The notes beneath the pieces are model-generated. The model saw only the letters and a list, made by a program, of their open reading frames with translations, was not told where the DNA came from and searched no databases. Positions 43,531-55,807 of a stretch of 64,000 nt of DNA are shown here, piece by piece (position 1 is the first letter of the stretch; every line of letters starts with the position of its first letter). The stretch is from Methylobacterium sp. WL119 (lineage in GTDB: Bacteria > Pseudomonadota > Alphaproteobacteria > Rhizobiales > Beijerinckiaceae). The position numbers and the translations under genes are program-made. Location: the NCBI RefSeq assembly GCF_008039875.1, contig NZ_VRUU01000006.1, positions 62,001 through 126,000 on the forward strand, read 5' to 3'.

Positions 43531-44496
43531 GTGACGGAGCCTCTCGTCCGCGTCGCGGGCGCCGCCCTCGCCTATCGCGATCGACGCGTGCTAGACGCGG
43601 TCGATCTCGTCCTCGGCGCGGGCGAGATCCTGGCGCTGCTCGGGCCGAACGGCGCCGGCAAGACCTCGCTGATGCGCCTGATCGCGGGGCGCCTCGCGCC
43701 GCAGGCCGGAACGGTGCGGGTCGGCGGCCAGGATCCGTTCCGGGTGCGCGCAGCGCGGCGGGCGATCGGCTGGGTGCCGCAGGAGATCGCGCTCTACCCG
43801 CGCCTCACCGTCGCCGAGAATCTCGGCGTGTTCGCGCAGCTCGCCGGCATCGGGCGGCGTGAGCGCGCCATGGCCGTGGCGGAGGCCATGGCGCTCACCG
43901 ACATCGCCGAGGCGGCCGGGCGCCCGGTCGGGCTGCTCTCGGGCGGCTACCAGCGGCGGGTCAACATCGCGGCGAGCCTGATGTGCCGGCCGGCCCTGGT
44001 GCTGCTCGACGAGCCGACGCAAGGGGTGGATCTCGTCGCCCGCGCCGCGATCCACGCCGTGCTCGGGCGCCTGCGCGAAGAGGGCACCGCCATCCTGATC
44101 GCCACCCACGACTTCGCCGAAGCCGAGCGCCTCGCCGACCGTGCCGCCTTCATGGCCGGTGGCCGCATCGTCCGCGAAGGTACGCTCGCGGACATGCTGG
44201 CCGAGCTTCGTGCCGGCATTCCCGAGCGCGAGGTCGCCCTCAGCCTGCCGGCCGGCCCCGCCGCCGACGAGGCCCTGCGCCGCGCCGGGTTCGCGCCCTC
44301 GCACACCCCCCTGGTCTGGCGCGCCGCCCCCGGCCTCGCCCGCCCGCTCGACGGCGCGGACCTGCTCGACGCGCTGCGGGCGCAGGCGGTGCCGGCCTAC
44401 GAGGTCCGCGTGCGCGCGCCCGGCCTCGAGGCGCTCTACCTCGACGCCCTCGACGGCGGCCCCGCGGGCCTGCGCCTGGCCGAGGCCGCGCGATGA
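43531..44496 (+). CDS. ABC exporter ATP-binding protein
   Basis: 321-residue ATPase of the ABC-2/DrrA type. It has Walker A GPNGAGKTS, Q-loop VPQEIALYPRLT, signature LLSGGYQRRVNIAASLM, Walker B LVLLDEPTQGVD and H-loop ATHDFAEAERLADR, with a C-terminal extension of about 90 residues as in DrrA-like exporters. GTG start. It overlaps the permease gene by 4 nt (ATGA), forming a two-gene exporter inside the carotenoid operon. Confidence 0.88.
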   Translation: MTEPLVRVAGAALAYRDRRVLDAVDLVLGAGEILALLGPNGAGKTSLMRLIAGRLAPQAGTVRVGGQDPFRVRAARRAIGWVPQEIALYPRLTVAENLGVFAQLAGIGRRERAMAVAEAMALTDIAEAAGRPVGLLSGGYQRRVNIAASLMCRPALVLLDEPTQGVDLVARAAIHAVLGRLREEGTAILIATHDFAEAERLADRAAFMAGGRIVREGTLADMLAELRAGIPEREVALSLPAGPAADEALRRAGFAPSHTPLVWRAAPGLARPLDGADLLDALRAQAVPAYEVRVRAPGLEALYLDALDGGPAGLRLAEAAR

Positions 44497-45692
44497 TCGG
44501 CGCCGCCTTCCGCGTGATGTGGATCAGCCTGATCCGCGACCGCGCCGCCCTGACGATGGCCTTCGTGCTGCCGACCGTCATCTTCGTGATCTTCGCCGCG
44601 ATCTTCTCGGGCGCGATCGGCGACCGCATCCGCATCCATCTCGGGCTCGCCGACCTCGCCGGCACCGCCACCACCGAGCGCCTGATGAAGGCCCTGGAGG
44701 CCGACCCGTCGCTCCGCGTCACCCGCCTGCCCGAGCGCGACTTGGCCGGAATCGTCGCCACGGTGCGCCGCGGCGACGTCGACGTGGCGCTGGTGATCCG
44801 CAGCGACCTCGCAGCACCGGTGGCCGGTGCGGCGTCCGAGCAGCCGGTGGTGCTGGTCGAGAGCCCGGCCAAGGCGCTCGCCACCCCGATCGCCCTCGGC
44901 CAGCTCCAGCGGGTGCTGAACGAGGCGCTGCCCGACGTGGTGCTGTCGCGGGTCGTCGCCGATGTCGAGCGCAGCGGCAAGATCGGCGCCGACGAGCGCG
45001 CCTTCCTCGACGAGGCCTTCGCCGAGCAGCGCGCGAAGAAGGAGCCGTTCAGCTTCGCCTCGCTGGTCGAGCGGCGCAGCACCGCGGAAGGCGCCGCCAA
45101 CGAGCGCGTGCGCTACTATGCCGGTGCGATCACCGCGGTGTTCCTGCTGTTCGCCGCGATGCAGGGGGCGATGTCGCTCACCGAGGAGCGCGCCACCGGC
45201 CTCGCCGACCGGCTGATGGCGGGGCCCGGCGGCCTGGGCGTCATCGTGCTGGGCAAGTTCGCCTTCCTCACCGTGCAGGGCGTCGCCCAGGCCGGGCTGA
45301 TCTTCGCGGCCGCGGCCCTGCTCTACGGCGTCGAGATCGGCCCGCACTGGCCGGCCTTCCTCGTCACCTGCGCGCTGGTCTCGGCGATGGCGGCCGGGCT
45401 CGCGCTCGCCGCCTGCGCCGCCGCCGCGACCCGCCAGCAGGCGCACCTCGCCTCGACCTTCGGCGTGCTGCTGCTCTCGGCGGTCGGCGGCAGCATGGTG
45501 CCGCGCTTCCTGATGCCGCCCTGGCTGCAGCAGGCGGGCTGGTTCACGCCGAACGCCTGGGCGATCGAGGCCTACCAGGGCGCCCTCGGCGACGGCGCCG
45601 CCGCGGCTTTGGCTGCCTGGGGCGTGCTGTCGGCGATCGGGCTGGCCGGGCTCGGGGCCGCCTTGATGCTCGTTTCGCGGCGGACGGCATGA
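44493..45692 (+). CDS. ABC-2 type exporter permease
   Basis: 399-residue permease. One N-terminal helix (ALTMAFVLPTVIFVIFAAIFSGA) is followed by a periplasmic domain of about 170 residues, then five helices including YYAGAITAVFLLFAAMQGAMSLTEERATG and NAWAIEAYQGAL, the YhfK/NatB/DrrB-like plan. Translationally coupled to the ATPase. Probable cargo is a lipophilic molecule made by the flanking enzymes, which is inference. Confidence 0.85.
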   Translation: MIGAAFRVMWISLIRDRAALTMAFVLPTVIFVIFAAIFSGAIGDRIRIHLGLADLAGTATTERLMKALEADPSLRVTRLPERDLAGIVATVRRGDVDVALVIRSDLAAPVAGAASEQPVVLVESPAKALATPIALGQLQRVLNEALPDVVLSRVVADVERSGKIGADERAFLDEAFAEQRAKKEPFSFASLVERRSTAEGAANERVRYYAGAITAVFLLFAAMQGAMSLTEERATGLADRLMAGPGGLGVIVLGKFAFLTVQGVAQAGLIFAAAALLYGVEIGPHWPAFLVTCALVSAMAAGLALAACAAAATRQQAHLASTFGVLLLSAVGGSMVPRFLMPPWLQQAGWFTPNAWAIEAYQGALGDGAAAALAAWGVLSAIGLAGLGAALMLVSRRTA

Positions 45693-45724
45693 CGATGGTC
45701 GACCCGGCGCGACCCGGTGGCGCG

Positions 45725-45752
45725 TTGACCGCCGATCGGTTCTGCCTAGCTT
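45725..45752 (+). promoter_or_regulatory. predicted promoter of the second carotenoid desaturase operon
   Basis: TTGACC and TAGCTT with a 16-bp spacer, about 50 nt before the second desaturase ATG. It matches the spacing and -10 of the element upstream of the first desaturase. Confidence 0.5.
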
Positions 45753-45801
45753 CAATCGAGGGGACGCCGTCGTCGCGGGCGTGCCGGGAGTATCGAACGC
45801 C

Positions 45802-47328
45802 ATGAGCCAGGATTCCACGGTCGCCGTCGTCGGCAGCGGGCTCGGCGGCTTGGCCGCCGCCTGCGTGAGCGCGGCGCGCGGACACCGGGTCACGGTCTAC
45901 GACAAGAACGACTGGCTCGGCGGAAAGGCCGCGGTGCTGCACGAGGGCGGCTTCCGGTTCGACATGGGGCCGACGATCCTCACCGTGCCGCGCGTGCTGG
46001 AGCGCATCTTCGCCGAGGCGGGCCGCAACCTGCACGACTATCTCGACCTGCGCCGGCTCGATCCGCAGTGGCGCTGCTTCTTCGACGACGGCACCCGCAT
46101 CGACCTGATGCAGGACGTCGCCCGCATGGCCGCCGACATGGATCGCTTCGCGCCGGGCGCCGGGAGCGGCGAGGGCTACAGGAAGTTCTTGGAGGTTTCC
46201 GAGAACCTGCACCAGATCTCGGAAAAATTCTTCTTCTGGAAGCCGGTGGAGGACCTGTTCGACACGATCAACGTCCGCGCGAACCTCAACCCCGGGACCC
46301 TGCGCGACGTGCTCGCGCTGCGGATGCACGCCTCGGTGGCGAGCACGATCCGCGGCAAGGTGAAGGATGCTCGCCTGGCGCAGATGCTCGACCACTTCGT
46401 GCAGTATGTCGGCTCCTCGCCCTACGGCGCGCCGGCGGTGCTCTGCGCCATCGCGCACATGCAGACGGCGGAGGGGGTCTGGTACCCGATGGGCGGCACA
46501 CGGGCCGTCGCCGAGGCGCTGGCCAAGCTCGCGACCGAGCTCGGCGCGACGCTGAAGCCGGGCGAGGAGGTGTTGGGCCTCGACGTCTCGGCCGGCGCGG
46601 TGAAGGGCGTGCGGACCAAGTCCGGCACCACCGCCTACGACGCGGTGATCTCGAACATGGATTCGGTGCGGACCTATAAGGAACTGGTCGGCGGCGACGC
46701 CGGCAAGGCCTACGCGAAGAAGAACCCCGAGCCGGCCTGCTCCGGCGTGGTGCTCTACCTCGGCCTGAACAAGCGCTACGAGCACCTGAACCACCACGAC
46801 TTCGTCTTCTCCAAGGACCCCGAGGAGGAGTTCGACTGGATCTACCGCAAGGGCGAGCCGGCCCCGGACCCGACCGCCTACCTCGCGGCGCCCTCCTCCA
46901 CCGATCCGTCGGTGGCGCCCGAGGGCGGCGAGGCGCTCTACGTCTTGGTCCACACGCCGTACCTGCGCCCGCACCACGACTGGAAGACGATGTTCCCGGC
47001 CTACCGGCAGGTGATCCTCGACAAGCTCAAGCGCACGGCCGGCATGCCCGACCTCGAGGAGCGCATCGTCGTCGAGCGCCACCTCACGCCGCAGGACATC
47101 CACGAGCGCTACCACGTGCTCAACGGCGCGATCTACGGGCTGGCCTCCCACGGCAAGGTCATGGGCGCGTTCAAGCCGGGCAACCGCTCGCGGCAGGTGC
47201 GCAACCTCTACCTCGCCGGCGGCGCCGCCCATCCCGGGCCGGGCATGCCGATGGTGATGATGTCGGGCTGGATCGCCGCCGACGCGCACGACGCCGACGC
47301 CCGCGGGCAGCTGCGCGAATCCGCGTGA
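45802..47328 (+). CDS. carotenoid desaturase, CrtI/CrtN/CrtP family (second copy)
   Basis: 508-residue FAD-dependent desaturase. It has VAVVGSGLGGLAAACVSAARG with YDKNDWLGGKAAV, FDMGPTILTVPRVLERIF, WYPMGGTRAVAEALAKLATELG and the C-terminal LYLAGGAAHPGPGMPMVMMSGWIAADA. The ATG gives a normal family start; a GTG 21 nt upstream is possible. It heads a three-gene run with an acyltransferase and a glycosyltransferase. Paired CrtI-type enzymes, one desaturating and one oxidising terminal methyls, are typical of C30 carotenoid pathways (CrtN and CrtP). Confidence 0.87.
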   Translation: MSQDSTVAVVGSGLGGLAAACVSAARGHRVTVYDKNDWLGGKAAVLHEGGFRFDMGPTILTVPRVLERIFAEAGRNLHDYLDLRRLDPQWRCFFDDGTRIDLMQDVARMAADMDRFAPGAGSGEGYRKFLEVSENLHQISEKFFFWKPVEDLFDTINVRANLNPGTLRDVLALRMHASVASTIRGKVKDARLAQMLDHFVQYVGSSPYGAPAVLCAIAHMQTAEGVWYPMGGTRAVAEALAKLATELGATLKPGEEVLGLDVSAGAVKGVRTKSGTTAYDAVISNMDSVRTYKELVGGDAGKAYAKKNPEPACSGVVLYLGLNKRYEHLNHHDFVFSKDPEEEFDWIYRKGEPAPDPTAYLAAPSSTDPSVAPEGGEALYVLVHTPYLRPHHDWKTMFPAYRQVILDKLKRTAGMPDLEERIVVERHLTPQDIHERYHVLNGAIYGLASHGKVMGAFKPGNRSRQVRNLYLAGGAAHPGPGMPMVMMSGWIAADAHDADARGQLRESA

Positions 47329-47382
47329 CCGGCGAAGCGGCACCCGGCATCCTGCCGCCCGGTCCGGTCCGGGATTGAACCC

Positions 47383-48225
47383 ATGGCCGATGCGCCCGAT
47401 CGCAGCCGCCGGTTCCGGGCGCCGCCGCCGGCCTCGCCGGTGGTGTGGCGGTTCATGGTCGCCTACTTCGATCGCTTCCTCCGGCGGCGGATGAACGCCC
47501 TGCGCCTCGCGCGCTGGGGGGCGGCGCCGGAGCTCGGCCCGGGGCCGGTGGTGGTCTACTGCAACCATCCGGCCTGGTGGGATGCGGCGGTGATCATCCT
47601 GCTCGCCGGGCGCCTGTTTCCCGAGCGGTCGAGCTACGCGCCGTTCGACGCGCGGATGCTGGAACGCTACGGTGTCTTCCGCCGGATGGGCGCGTTCGGC
47701 GTCGACCTCGACACGCCGCGCGGCGCGGCGCAGTTCATGGCGGCCTCGCGCGAGATCCTGGCCCGGCCCGCGAGCGTGCTCTGGATCACCGCCCAGGGGC
47801 GCTTCGCCGACGTGCGCAGCCGGCCGCTTGCCCTGCGCGCCGGCGTCGCCCGGCTCGCCGAGATCGCGCCGGACGCGCAGTTCGTGCCGCTGGCGCTCGA
47901 ATACGCGTTCTGGGACGAGAGCGGCGCCGAGGCCTGCGCGGCCTTCGGCCAACCCGTGTCCGGGCGGACCCTGGGCGATTTGCCCCGCGGCGAGCGCCTC
48001 GCGCGGCTGGAGGCCGACCTCACCGCCGTCCTCGATCGCCTGAGCGCCGACGTGATCGCCCGCGATCCGGCGCGGTTCCACGACCTCGCCGCGGGGCGCC
48101 AGGGCGTCGGCGGCCTGTACGACGGCTGGCGGCGGATGGCGGCGGCCCTGCGCGGGCGGCGCTTCGAGGCCGGCCACCGGGCCGCGGCCGGGCGGGAGAC
48201 CCGGGCCGAGGAAGCGCAGCGCTGA
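47383..48225 (+). CDS. PlsC-like acyltransferase of the carotenoid cluster
   Basis: 280-residue membrane-associated acyltransferase. The catalytic block is NHPAWWD with H62 and D67 (H-x4-D), followed by the glycerol-3-phosphate-type block FGVDLDTPRG and an ITAQGRFADVR block in place of the usual EGTRS. It overlaps the glycosyltransferase start (TGATG). In staphyloxanthin synthesis an acyltransferase (CrtO) esterifies the glycosylated carotenoid; this gene is a candidate for the same step, though it is PlsC-like rather than clearly a CrtO homologue. Confidence 0.75.
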   Translation: MADAPDRSRRFRAPPPASPVVWRFMVAYFDRFLRRRMNALRLARWGAAPELGPGPVVVYCNHPAWWDAAVIILLAGRLFPERSSYAPFDARMLERYGVFRRMGAFGVDLDTPRGAAQFMAASREILARPASVLWITAQGRFADVRSRPLALRAGVARLAEIAPDAQFVPLALEYAFWDESGAEACAAFGQPVSGRTLGDLPRGERLARLEADLTAVLDRLSADVIARDPARFHDLAAGRQGVGGLYDGWRRMAAALRGRRFEAGHRAAAGRETRAEEAQR

Positions 48226-49370
48226 TGGTCGACCTCGTGCTGCCCGCCCTCGCGATCCTGGCGCTCGCGGCCGCGCTCCTGCCGGCCGTCCTCGCCGCGA
48301 TGAACCTGACGCTGCTGCGCACGCCCGAGCCGGACGGGCCGGAGGCGGGCCTCGTCTCGATCCTCATCCCGGCGCGCAACGAGGCCGCCCATATCGCGGC
48401 GACCGTTCGGGCGGCGCTCGCCGGCGTCGGCGTCGCCGTCGAGGTGCTGGTCGGCGACGACCACTCGACCGACGCCACCGCCGAGATCGTCGCGAGCATC
48501 GCCGCCGGCGAGCCGCGCCTGCGCCTCGTGCCTGTGCCGCCGCTGCCGGAGGACTGGACCGGCAAGAACCACGCCTGCGCCCACCTCGCCGGCGAGGCAC
48601 GTGGCGCGCATCTGCTCTTCGTCGACGCCGACGTGCGGCTCAAGCCGTTCGCGGCGGCCGGCCTCGTCGCCCATGCCCGCCGCACCGGATCGGGCCTCGT
48701 CAGCGCGGTGCCGCGGCAGGTGATGGGTACGCTTGGCGAGAAGCTCACCGTGCCGATGATCAACTTCCTGCTCGTCGGCTACCTGCCGGTGGCGATGATG
48801 CGCGCCTCGATGCGCCCGGCTTTGGGCACGGCCTGCGGGCAGCTCCTCCTGATCGGGCGCGACGCCTACGCGGCGATCGGCGGCCACGGCGCCATCCGCC
48901 GCTTCCTGCACGACGGGGTGAAGCTGCCCCGGCTGCTGCGCGCGGCCGGACACCGCACCGACCTCGTCGCCGGGCACGCGCTCGCCGATTGCCGGATGTA
49001 TACGGGATTCTCGCAGTGCTGGGCCGGGTTCTCGAAGAACGCCCACGAGGGCATGGCGACGCCGGTGGCGCTGCCGGTCTGGACCGCCCTGCTCGGCCTC
49101 GGCCACGTCCTCCCGCCCGTGCTGGTGCTGGCCGGCCTCCTCGGCGGCCTCGACGCTGCGACCTGGTTCCTGGCGTTCGCGGCGCTCGCCGTCTCGCTGG
49201 CGACCCGCACGGCGATCACCCTGGTGACCGACGAGCCGGCCGCGACCATCCCGCTCCACCCCGCGGCGGTCGTGGTCGCGCTGGCGATCCAGTGGAACGT
49301 GCTGCTGCGCCGCAAGCGCGCCGGCGCCGCCGTCTGGAAGGGCCGCAGCTATCCGACCGGCGGCGCCTGA
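48225..49370 (+). CDS. CrtQ-like membrane glycosyltransferase
   Basis: 381-residue family 2 glycosyltransferase. An N-terminal helix (PALAILALAAALLPAVLAAM) is followed by a GT-A domain with ILIPARNEAAHIAATVRAAL, DDHSTDAT, PPLPEDWTGKNHACAHLA and DADVRLKP, then C-terminal hydrophobic helices. The layout, with PPLPxxWxGKNxAC, is that of CrtQ glycosyl-4,4'-diaponeurosporenoate synthase-type enzymes. It is last gene of the cluster and overlaps the convergent cutA gene by 22 nt. Confidence 0.82.
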   Translation: MVDLVLPALAILALAAALLPAVLAAMNLTLLRTPEPDGPEAGLVSILIPARNEAAHIAATVRAALAGVGVAVEVLVGDDHSTDATAEIVASIAAGEPRLRLVPVPPLPEDWTGKNHACAHLAGEARGAHLLFVDADVRLKPFAAAGLVAHARRTGSGLVSAVPRQVMGTLGEKLTVPMINFLLVGYLPVAMMRASMRPALGTACGQLLLIGRDAYAAIGGHGAIRRFLHDGVKLPRLLRAAGHRTDLVAGHALADCRMYTGFSQCWAGFSKNAHEGMATPVALPVWTALLGLGHVLPPVLVLAGLLGGLDAATWFLAFAALAVSLATRTAITLVTDEPAATIPLHPAAVVVALAIQWNVLLRRKRAGAAVWKGRSYPTGGA

Positions 49371-49681
49371 GTCTCCGAGAGGATCCACGCCGCCGTCTCC
49401 GCATCCGCCTCGGCGACCGCGAGGTGCAGGACGATCGGCGTCTCGTAGGGATGGCGCGCCTTCAGGGCCGCGGCGAGGGTGTCCGACAGGCCCGTGCGCG
49501 TCTTCACGATCGCGACGACCTCGCTGCCGTGCTCGATCGCGCCCTTCCAGGCGTAGACCGAGCGCATCCCGGGCAGCACGTTGACGCAGGCGGCGAGCTT
49601 GTCCCGCACCAGCGTCTCGCCGACGGCGAGCGCCGTCTCGGCATCGGGGAACGTGGTATAGACGAGGAGCGGACGCTCCAT
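49349..49681 (-). CDS. cutA: CutA1 divalent ion tolerance protein
   Basis: 110-residue CutA1 trimer-forming protein. It has LLVYTTFPDAETALAVGETLVRDKLAACVNVLPGMRSVYAWKGAIEH with the family VNxxPG...YxWxGxI signature, and ARHPYETPIVLHL near the end. I use the ATG beginning MERPLLVY; an upstream ATG would extend the protein by 11 unconserved residues. The physiological role is debated, linked to copper tolerance and signalling. Confidence 0.9.
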   Translation of the reverse strand: MERPLLVYTTFPDAETALAVGETLVRDKLAACVNVLPGMRSVYAWKGAIEHGSEVVAIVKTRTGLSDTLAAALKARHPYETPIVLHLAVAEADAETAAWILSETQAPPVG

Positions 49682-49785
49682 GCTATGGCTCTCTGAACGA
49701 CTGGGCGCACGCACGAAGCATGGTGCACGCGCACGATTGAGCCCCGCTCCGGCTCCGCGTCAACTCAGGTGGGTCCGGGTCACGC

Positions 49786-50553
49786 ATGCCGCGCTTCCAC
49801 AAGGTCGCCTTCGTCGCGAGCCCGACGCCCGACGCCCGCGAGGCGGCCGCCGCCCTGATGCGGCGCTACGACCACGTCGCGCCCGAGGAGGCCGACGTGG
49901 TGGTCGCCCTCGGCGGCGACGGCCTGATGCTGCAGGTGCTCCACCGCTTCATGGACGCGAAGAAGCCGATCTACGGCATGAACCGCGGCACCGTCGGCTT
50001 CCTGATGAACGAGTTCCGCGAGGATACCCTCCTGGAGCGCCTGGAGGCCGCGCATCGCAGCGTCGTCCACCCGCTGCTGATGGAGGCGCACGACACCGAG
50101 GGGCGCAGCCACCGCGCGCGCTCGATCAACGAGGTCTACCTGCTGCGCCAGACCCACCAGACCGCCAAGCTCAAGATCTCGGTCGACGGGCAGGTGCGGC
50201 TGCCCGAGCTGATCGCCGACGGGGTGCTCGCCGCCACCGCGGCCGGCTCCACCGCCTACAACCTGTCGGTCGGGGGCCCGATCCTGCCGCTCAATGCCAA
50301 GCTCCTGGCGCTGACGCCGATCTCGGCGTTCCGGCCCCGGCGCTGGCGCGGCGCGCTGCTGCCGGACCACGCCCACATCCGGATCGAGGTGCTCGACGCC
50401 GAGCATAGGCCCGTCGCGGCGGTGGCCGACCACACCGAGTTCCGCCGGGTGTCGATGGTCGACACCTGGCTCGACCGGGAGACCGATCTCGTGCTGCTGC
50501 ACGACCCCGGCCACAGCCTCGACGAGCGCATCCTGCGCGAGCAGTTCGGCTGA
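49786..50553 (+). CDS. nadK: NAD kinase
   Basis: Phosphorylates NAD to NADP with ATP, cytoplasmic. 255 residues fits the short alphaproteobacterial form. The GGDG motif is at residues 43-46 ([15 protein letters not shown]), followed by [10 protein letters not shown], the conserved NE of [10 protein letters not shown] and the glycine-rich [22 protein letters not shown]. It is convergent with the histidine kinase gene, 10 bp apart. Confidence 0.93.
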   Translation: MPRFHKVAFVASPTPDAREAAAALMRRYDHVAPEEADVVVALGGDGLMLQVLHRFMDAKKPIYGMNRGTVGFLMNEFREDTLLERLEAAHRSVVHPLLMEAHDTEGRSHRARSINEVYLLRQTHQTAKLKISVDGQVRLPELIADGVLAATAAGSTAYNLSVGGPILPLNAKLLALTPISAFRPRRWRGALLPDHAHIRIEVLDAEHRPVAAVADHTEFRRVSMVDTWLDRETDLVLLHDPGHSLDERILREQFG

Positions 50554-50563
50554 AGGCGCTCGC

Positions 50564-53305
<2,742 letters not shown>

Positions 53306-53319
53306 CCGATCGCCTCGGC

Positions 53320-54357
53320 TCACGCGGCTGCGCGCAGCCATTGCCGCTCGACCTCGCCCCAGCCGGCCAGGAACGCCGCGACGCAGGCCGGGTCGAAGTG
53401 TGAGCCTGCGTTGTCGGACAGGAGCGCCCGCGCCTTCTCGAGCGACCAGGCTTCCTTGTACGGCCGCTCCGAGACCAGGGCGTCGAACACGTCGGCCACG
53501 GCGACGATGCGGCCCGACAGCGGGATCGCCTCGCCGGCCAGGCCCGCCGGATACCCGGTGCCGTCCCAGCGCTCGTGGTGGCTCGCGGCGATCTCGGCGG
53601 CGAGCTGAACCACGTTCGAGGTGCTGCCTTCGAGGATGCGGCGGCCGCGCTCGGCGTGCTTCTCCATCTCGCTGCGCTCGTCGACCGAGAGCGCGCCCTG
53701 CTTGAGCAGGATCGCGTCGGGCACGCCGATCTTGCCGACGTCGTGCATCGTCGAGGCGAGGCTCAGGAGGCGGCAATATTCGGCGTCGAAGCCGAGGTTC
53801 TTCGCGATGATGCCGACATAGGTCGAGACCCGCGCGATGTGGTTGCCGGTGTCGGTGTCGCGGTGCTCGGCCGCGCGCATCAGGAGGTCGATGATCTCGC
53901 GCTCGCGCGCCTCGATCACCGAGACGGCGGCGGCGACCTCGCGCGCCAGCCACGCCGCGCGGTCCTGCTCCTGACGGTGGGCGTGGCTGATCTTCATCAG
54001 GTTGCCGACGCGCGCCCGGATCTCGGCGGGGTCGAACGGCTTGCCCAGGAAGTCGGTGGCGCCGGCATCGAGCGCCTGACGGCGGATCGTGCGCTGGTCC
54101 ATGCTCGTCACCATGACGATCGGCACGTGCGCGAAGCCCGCCACGCCCCGCGCGGCCGCGATGAACTCGAGCCCGGTCATCCCCGGCATGTCGTAGTCGG
54201 TGATGGCGATGCCGATGCGCTCGACGTTGTCGCGCAGGAACGCCAGCGCCGCGACGGGGCAGGTGAACTCGACCGGCTCGCAGTCGGGCACGGGCTTCAG
54301 CGCCTGGACGACGAGCAGGTTGTTGAGTTCCGCATCATCGAGGATCAGCGCGAGCAT
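53320..54357 (-). CDS. response regulator with HD-GYP domain (c-di-GMP phosphodiesterase)
   Basis: 345 residues. The N-terminal receiver has phosphoacceptor D54 (ITDYDMPGM) and K106. The HD-GYP domain has [16 protein letters not shown] at 205-206 ([10 protein letters not shown]) and [11 protein letters not shown] at 260-270, so the metal ligands and GYP are intact and hydrolysis of cyclic di-GMP is expected. GGAG precedes the ATG. It is upstream of and co-directional with the hybrid kinase, whose Hpt is a plausible phosphate donor. Confidence 0.92.
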   Translation of the reverse strand: MLALILDDAELNNLLVVQALKPVPDCEPVEFTCPVAALAFLRDNVERIGIAITDYDMPGMTGLEFIAAARGVAGFAHVPIVMVTSMDQRTIRRQALDAGATDFLGKPFDPAEIRARVGNLMKISHAHRQEQDRAAWLAREVAAAVSVIEAREREIIDLLMRAAEHRDTDTGNHIARVSTYVGIIAKNLGFDAEYCRLLSLASTMHDVGKIGVPDAILLKQGALSVDERSEMEKHAERGRRILEGSTSNVVQLAAEIAASHHERWDGTGYPAGLAGEAIPLSGRIVAVADVFDALVSERPYKEAWSLEKARALLSDNAGSHFDPACVAAFLAGWGEVERQWLRAAA

Positions 54358-54394
54358 GAGGCTCCATCCCGTCGGCGGTGAAGGGGGCCCGTCG

Positions 54395-55807
54395 TCATTG
54401 CGTCAGCAGCAGCCGGCCGGAGACCGGGCCGACGCCCTTCGGCACCGGCACGCTCGTCGCGCCGTAATTCGCGTTGAGGACGAGGTTCGGGCCTTCGTAG
54501 AGGTTGATCTGCTGGGCCACGATCACGGTGTAGGCCGACTGGTCGGCCACCGGCCTGGATGCGTCGATCACAAGGCGGCCCGCCGGCAGGTAGATCGTGC
54601 CGAGCATGGTGCGGGCGTTGTCGCTGATGATGCGGTAGGTCCGCACCGGCTTGGTGAAGGCGAGCGGCGGCGGCGTCGGGCTGATGATGTCCCCGAGCAG
54701 GGTTTCGACGAGCGCCGTCGGATCGATCGGCAGGATGACCCCGCGATCCTCCGACAGCAGCAGGCCAGCCATGATCCCGGTCGTGGGGGCGGTCAGGCTG
54801 ATGGTGGTCTTCTTGTCGAAGACCAGGCCGCCGTTGTTCCCGGTGAAGTAGAAGGCCACGTCGGTGCCGGTGAGCGTCGCCTTCTTGTCGACGACGAGCG
54901 GACCGTCCTTCATCACGTAGATGCCAGGCTTCAGCGTGACGACGGCGTCCTTGGTGATGTGCAGGCCGGCGCAATAGGTGCCCGGCTCCAGGGTGATGTC
55001 TCTGTCGATCGTCTTGATCGCGCGCACGTTGAGCAGGTTGAGCGGGAACGGCAGCGTCGCGCAGGCGCCGATCGGCGGCGCGGCGCGGTCCTTCAGCGGA
55101 TCCTCGATCACCGGGCACCCGGTCTGCGGCGTCGGGCTGAAGTTCGCGCGCACGCCGAGGTAGCCACCGGCCGAGCAGATCGTCTGCGCCTTGGCGATCG
55201 CGTTGTCCTGGCCCACCATTCCCGTCCCCGAGACGGAGTTCGAGTAGAGGGCGCAATCGGTGGCGGTGACCTGCGCGTTCTTCTGCAGGTTGAACGCGCC
55301 GGCGGCGAAGGGGTCGAGCGCCAGCATGCACAGGCGCATCCGACCGACGACGCTCGCCTGCGCCTTCACCGCGAGCTTGGCGGCGGGCATCCCGACGAAG
55401 CTGCCGAAGGACAGATTGTAGCTCTCGGCGGCGATCGCCGCGACATTGGTCTTGTCGGGCGCGACCGTGACCTGCACGGTCAGCGGCCGGTCCGGCGGCG
55501 ATTTTGCCTCCGATCGCACCGTCTGCTCGGTGACGCCGACCACCGCGGCGGTGCTCGACAGGGCAAGCTTGAGGGCGTTGCCGCCGGCGAGCGCTCCGGC
55601 GTCGACGGCGGCCTGCAACTGGTTCCGCCGGGCCGCAAGGCGCGCATAGTCGACGCCGCCGCCGACGAGGCCGAGCAGCATCGTCGCGCAGAGGCAGAAG
55701 ATGACGGCCACGGCGCCGCGTCCGTCGGCTCCGAACGCCCGGAAGCGAGACGCCGCGGACGCGAACGCCACGCCGCCGCGATGCCCCGTTCGCCACCCGC
55801 TCCCCAT
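54395..55807 (-). CDS. TadG-like pilus assembly protein
   Basis: 470-residue protein with an N-terminal TadE/TadG-type helix (GAVAVIFCLCATMLLGLVGGGVDYARL) and then DAGALAGGNALKLA. A long extracytoplasmic region follows, with repeated beta-strand phrases (DITLEPGTYCAGLHI, AVVTLKPGIYVMKDGPL, TTISLTAPTTGIMAG) suggesting a beta-solenoid. GAGGAGG is about 8 nt before the ATG. Its von Willebrand portion is not obvious. It is divergent from two TadE-like genes; the rest of the tad secretion system is not in the window. Confidence 0.8.
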   Translation of the reverse strand: MGSGWRTGHRGGVAFASAASRFRAFGADGRGAVAVIFCLCATMLLGLVGGGVDYARLAARRNQLQAAVDAGALAGGNALKLALSSTAAVVGVTEQTVRSEAKSPPDRPLTVQVTVAPDKTNVAAIAAESYNLSFGSFVGMPAAKLAVKAQASVVGRMRLCMLALDPFAAGAFNLQKNAQVTATDCALYSNSVSGTGMVGQDNAIAKAQTICSAGGYLGVRANFSPTPQTGCPVIEDPLKDRAAPPIGACATLPFPLNLLNVRAIKTIDRDITLEPGTYCAGLHITKDAVVTLKPGIYVMKDGPLVVDKKATLTGTDVAFYFTGNNGGLVFDKKTTISLTAPTTGIMAGLLLSEDRGVILPIDPTALVETLLGDIISPTPPPLAFTKPVRTYRIISDNARTMLGTIYLPAGRLVIDASRPVADQSAYTVIVAQQINLYEGPNLVLNANYGATSVPVPKGVGPVSGRLLLTQ

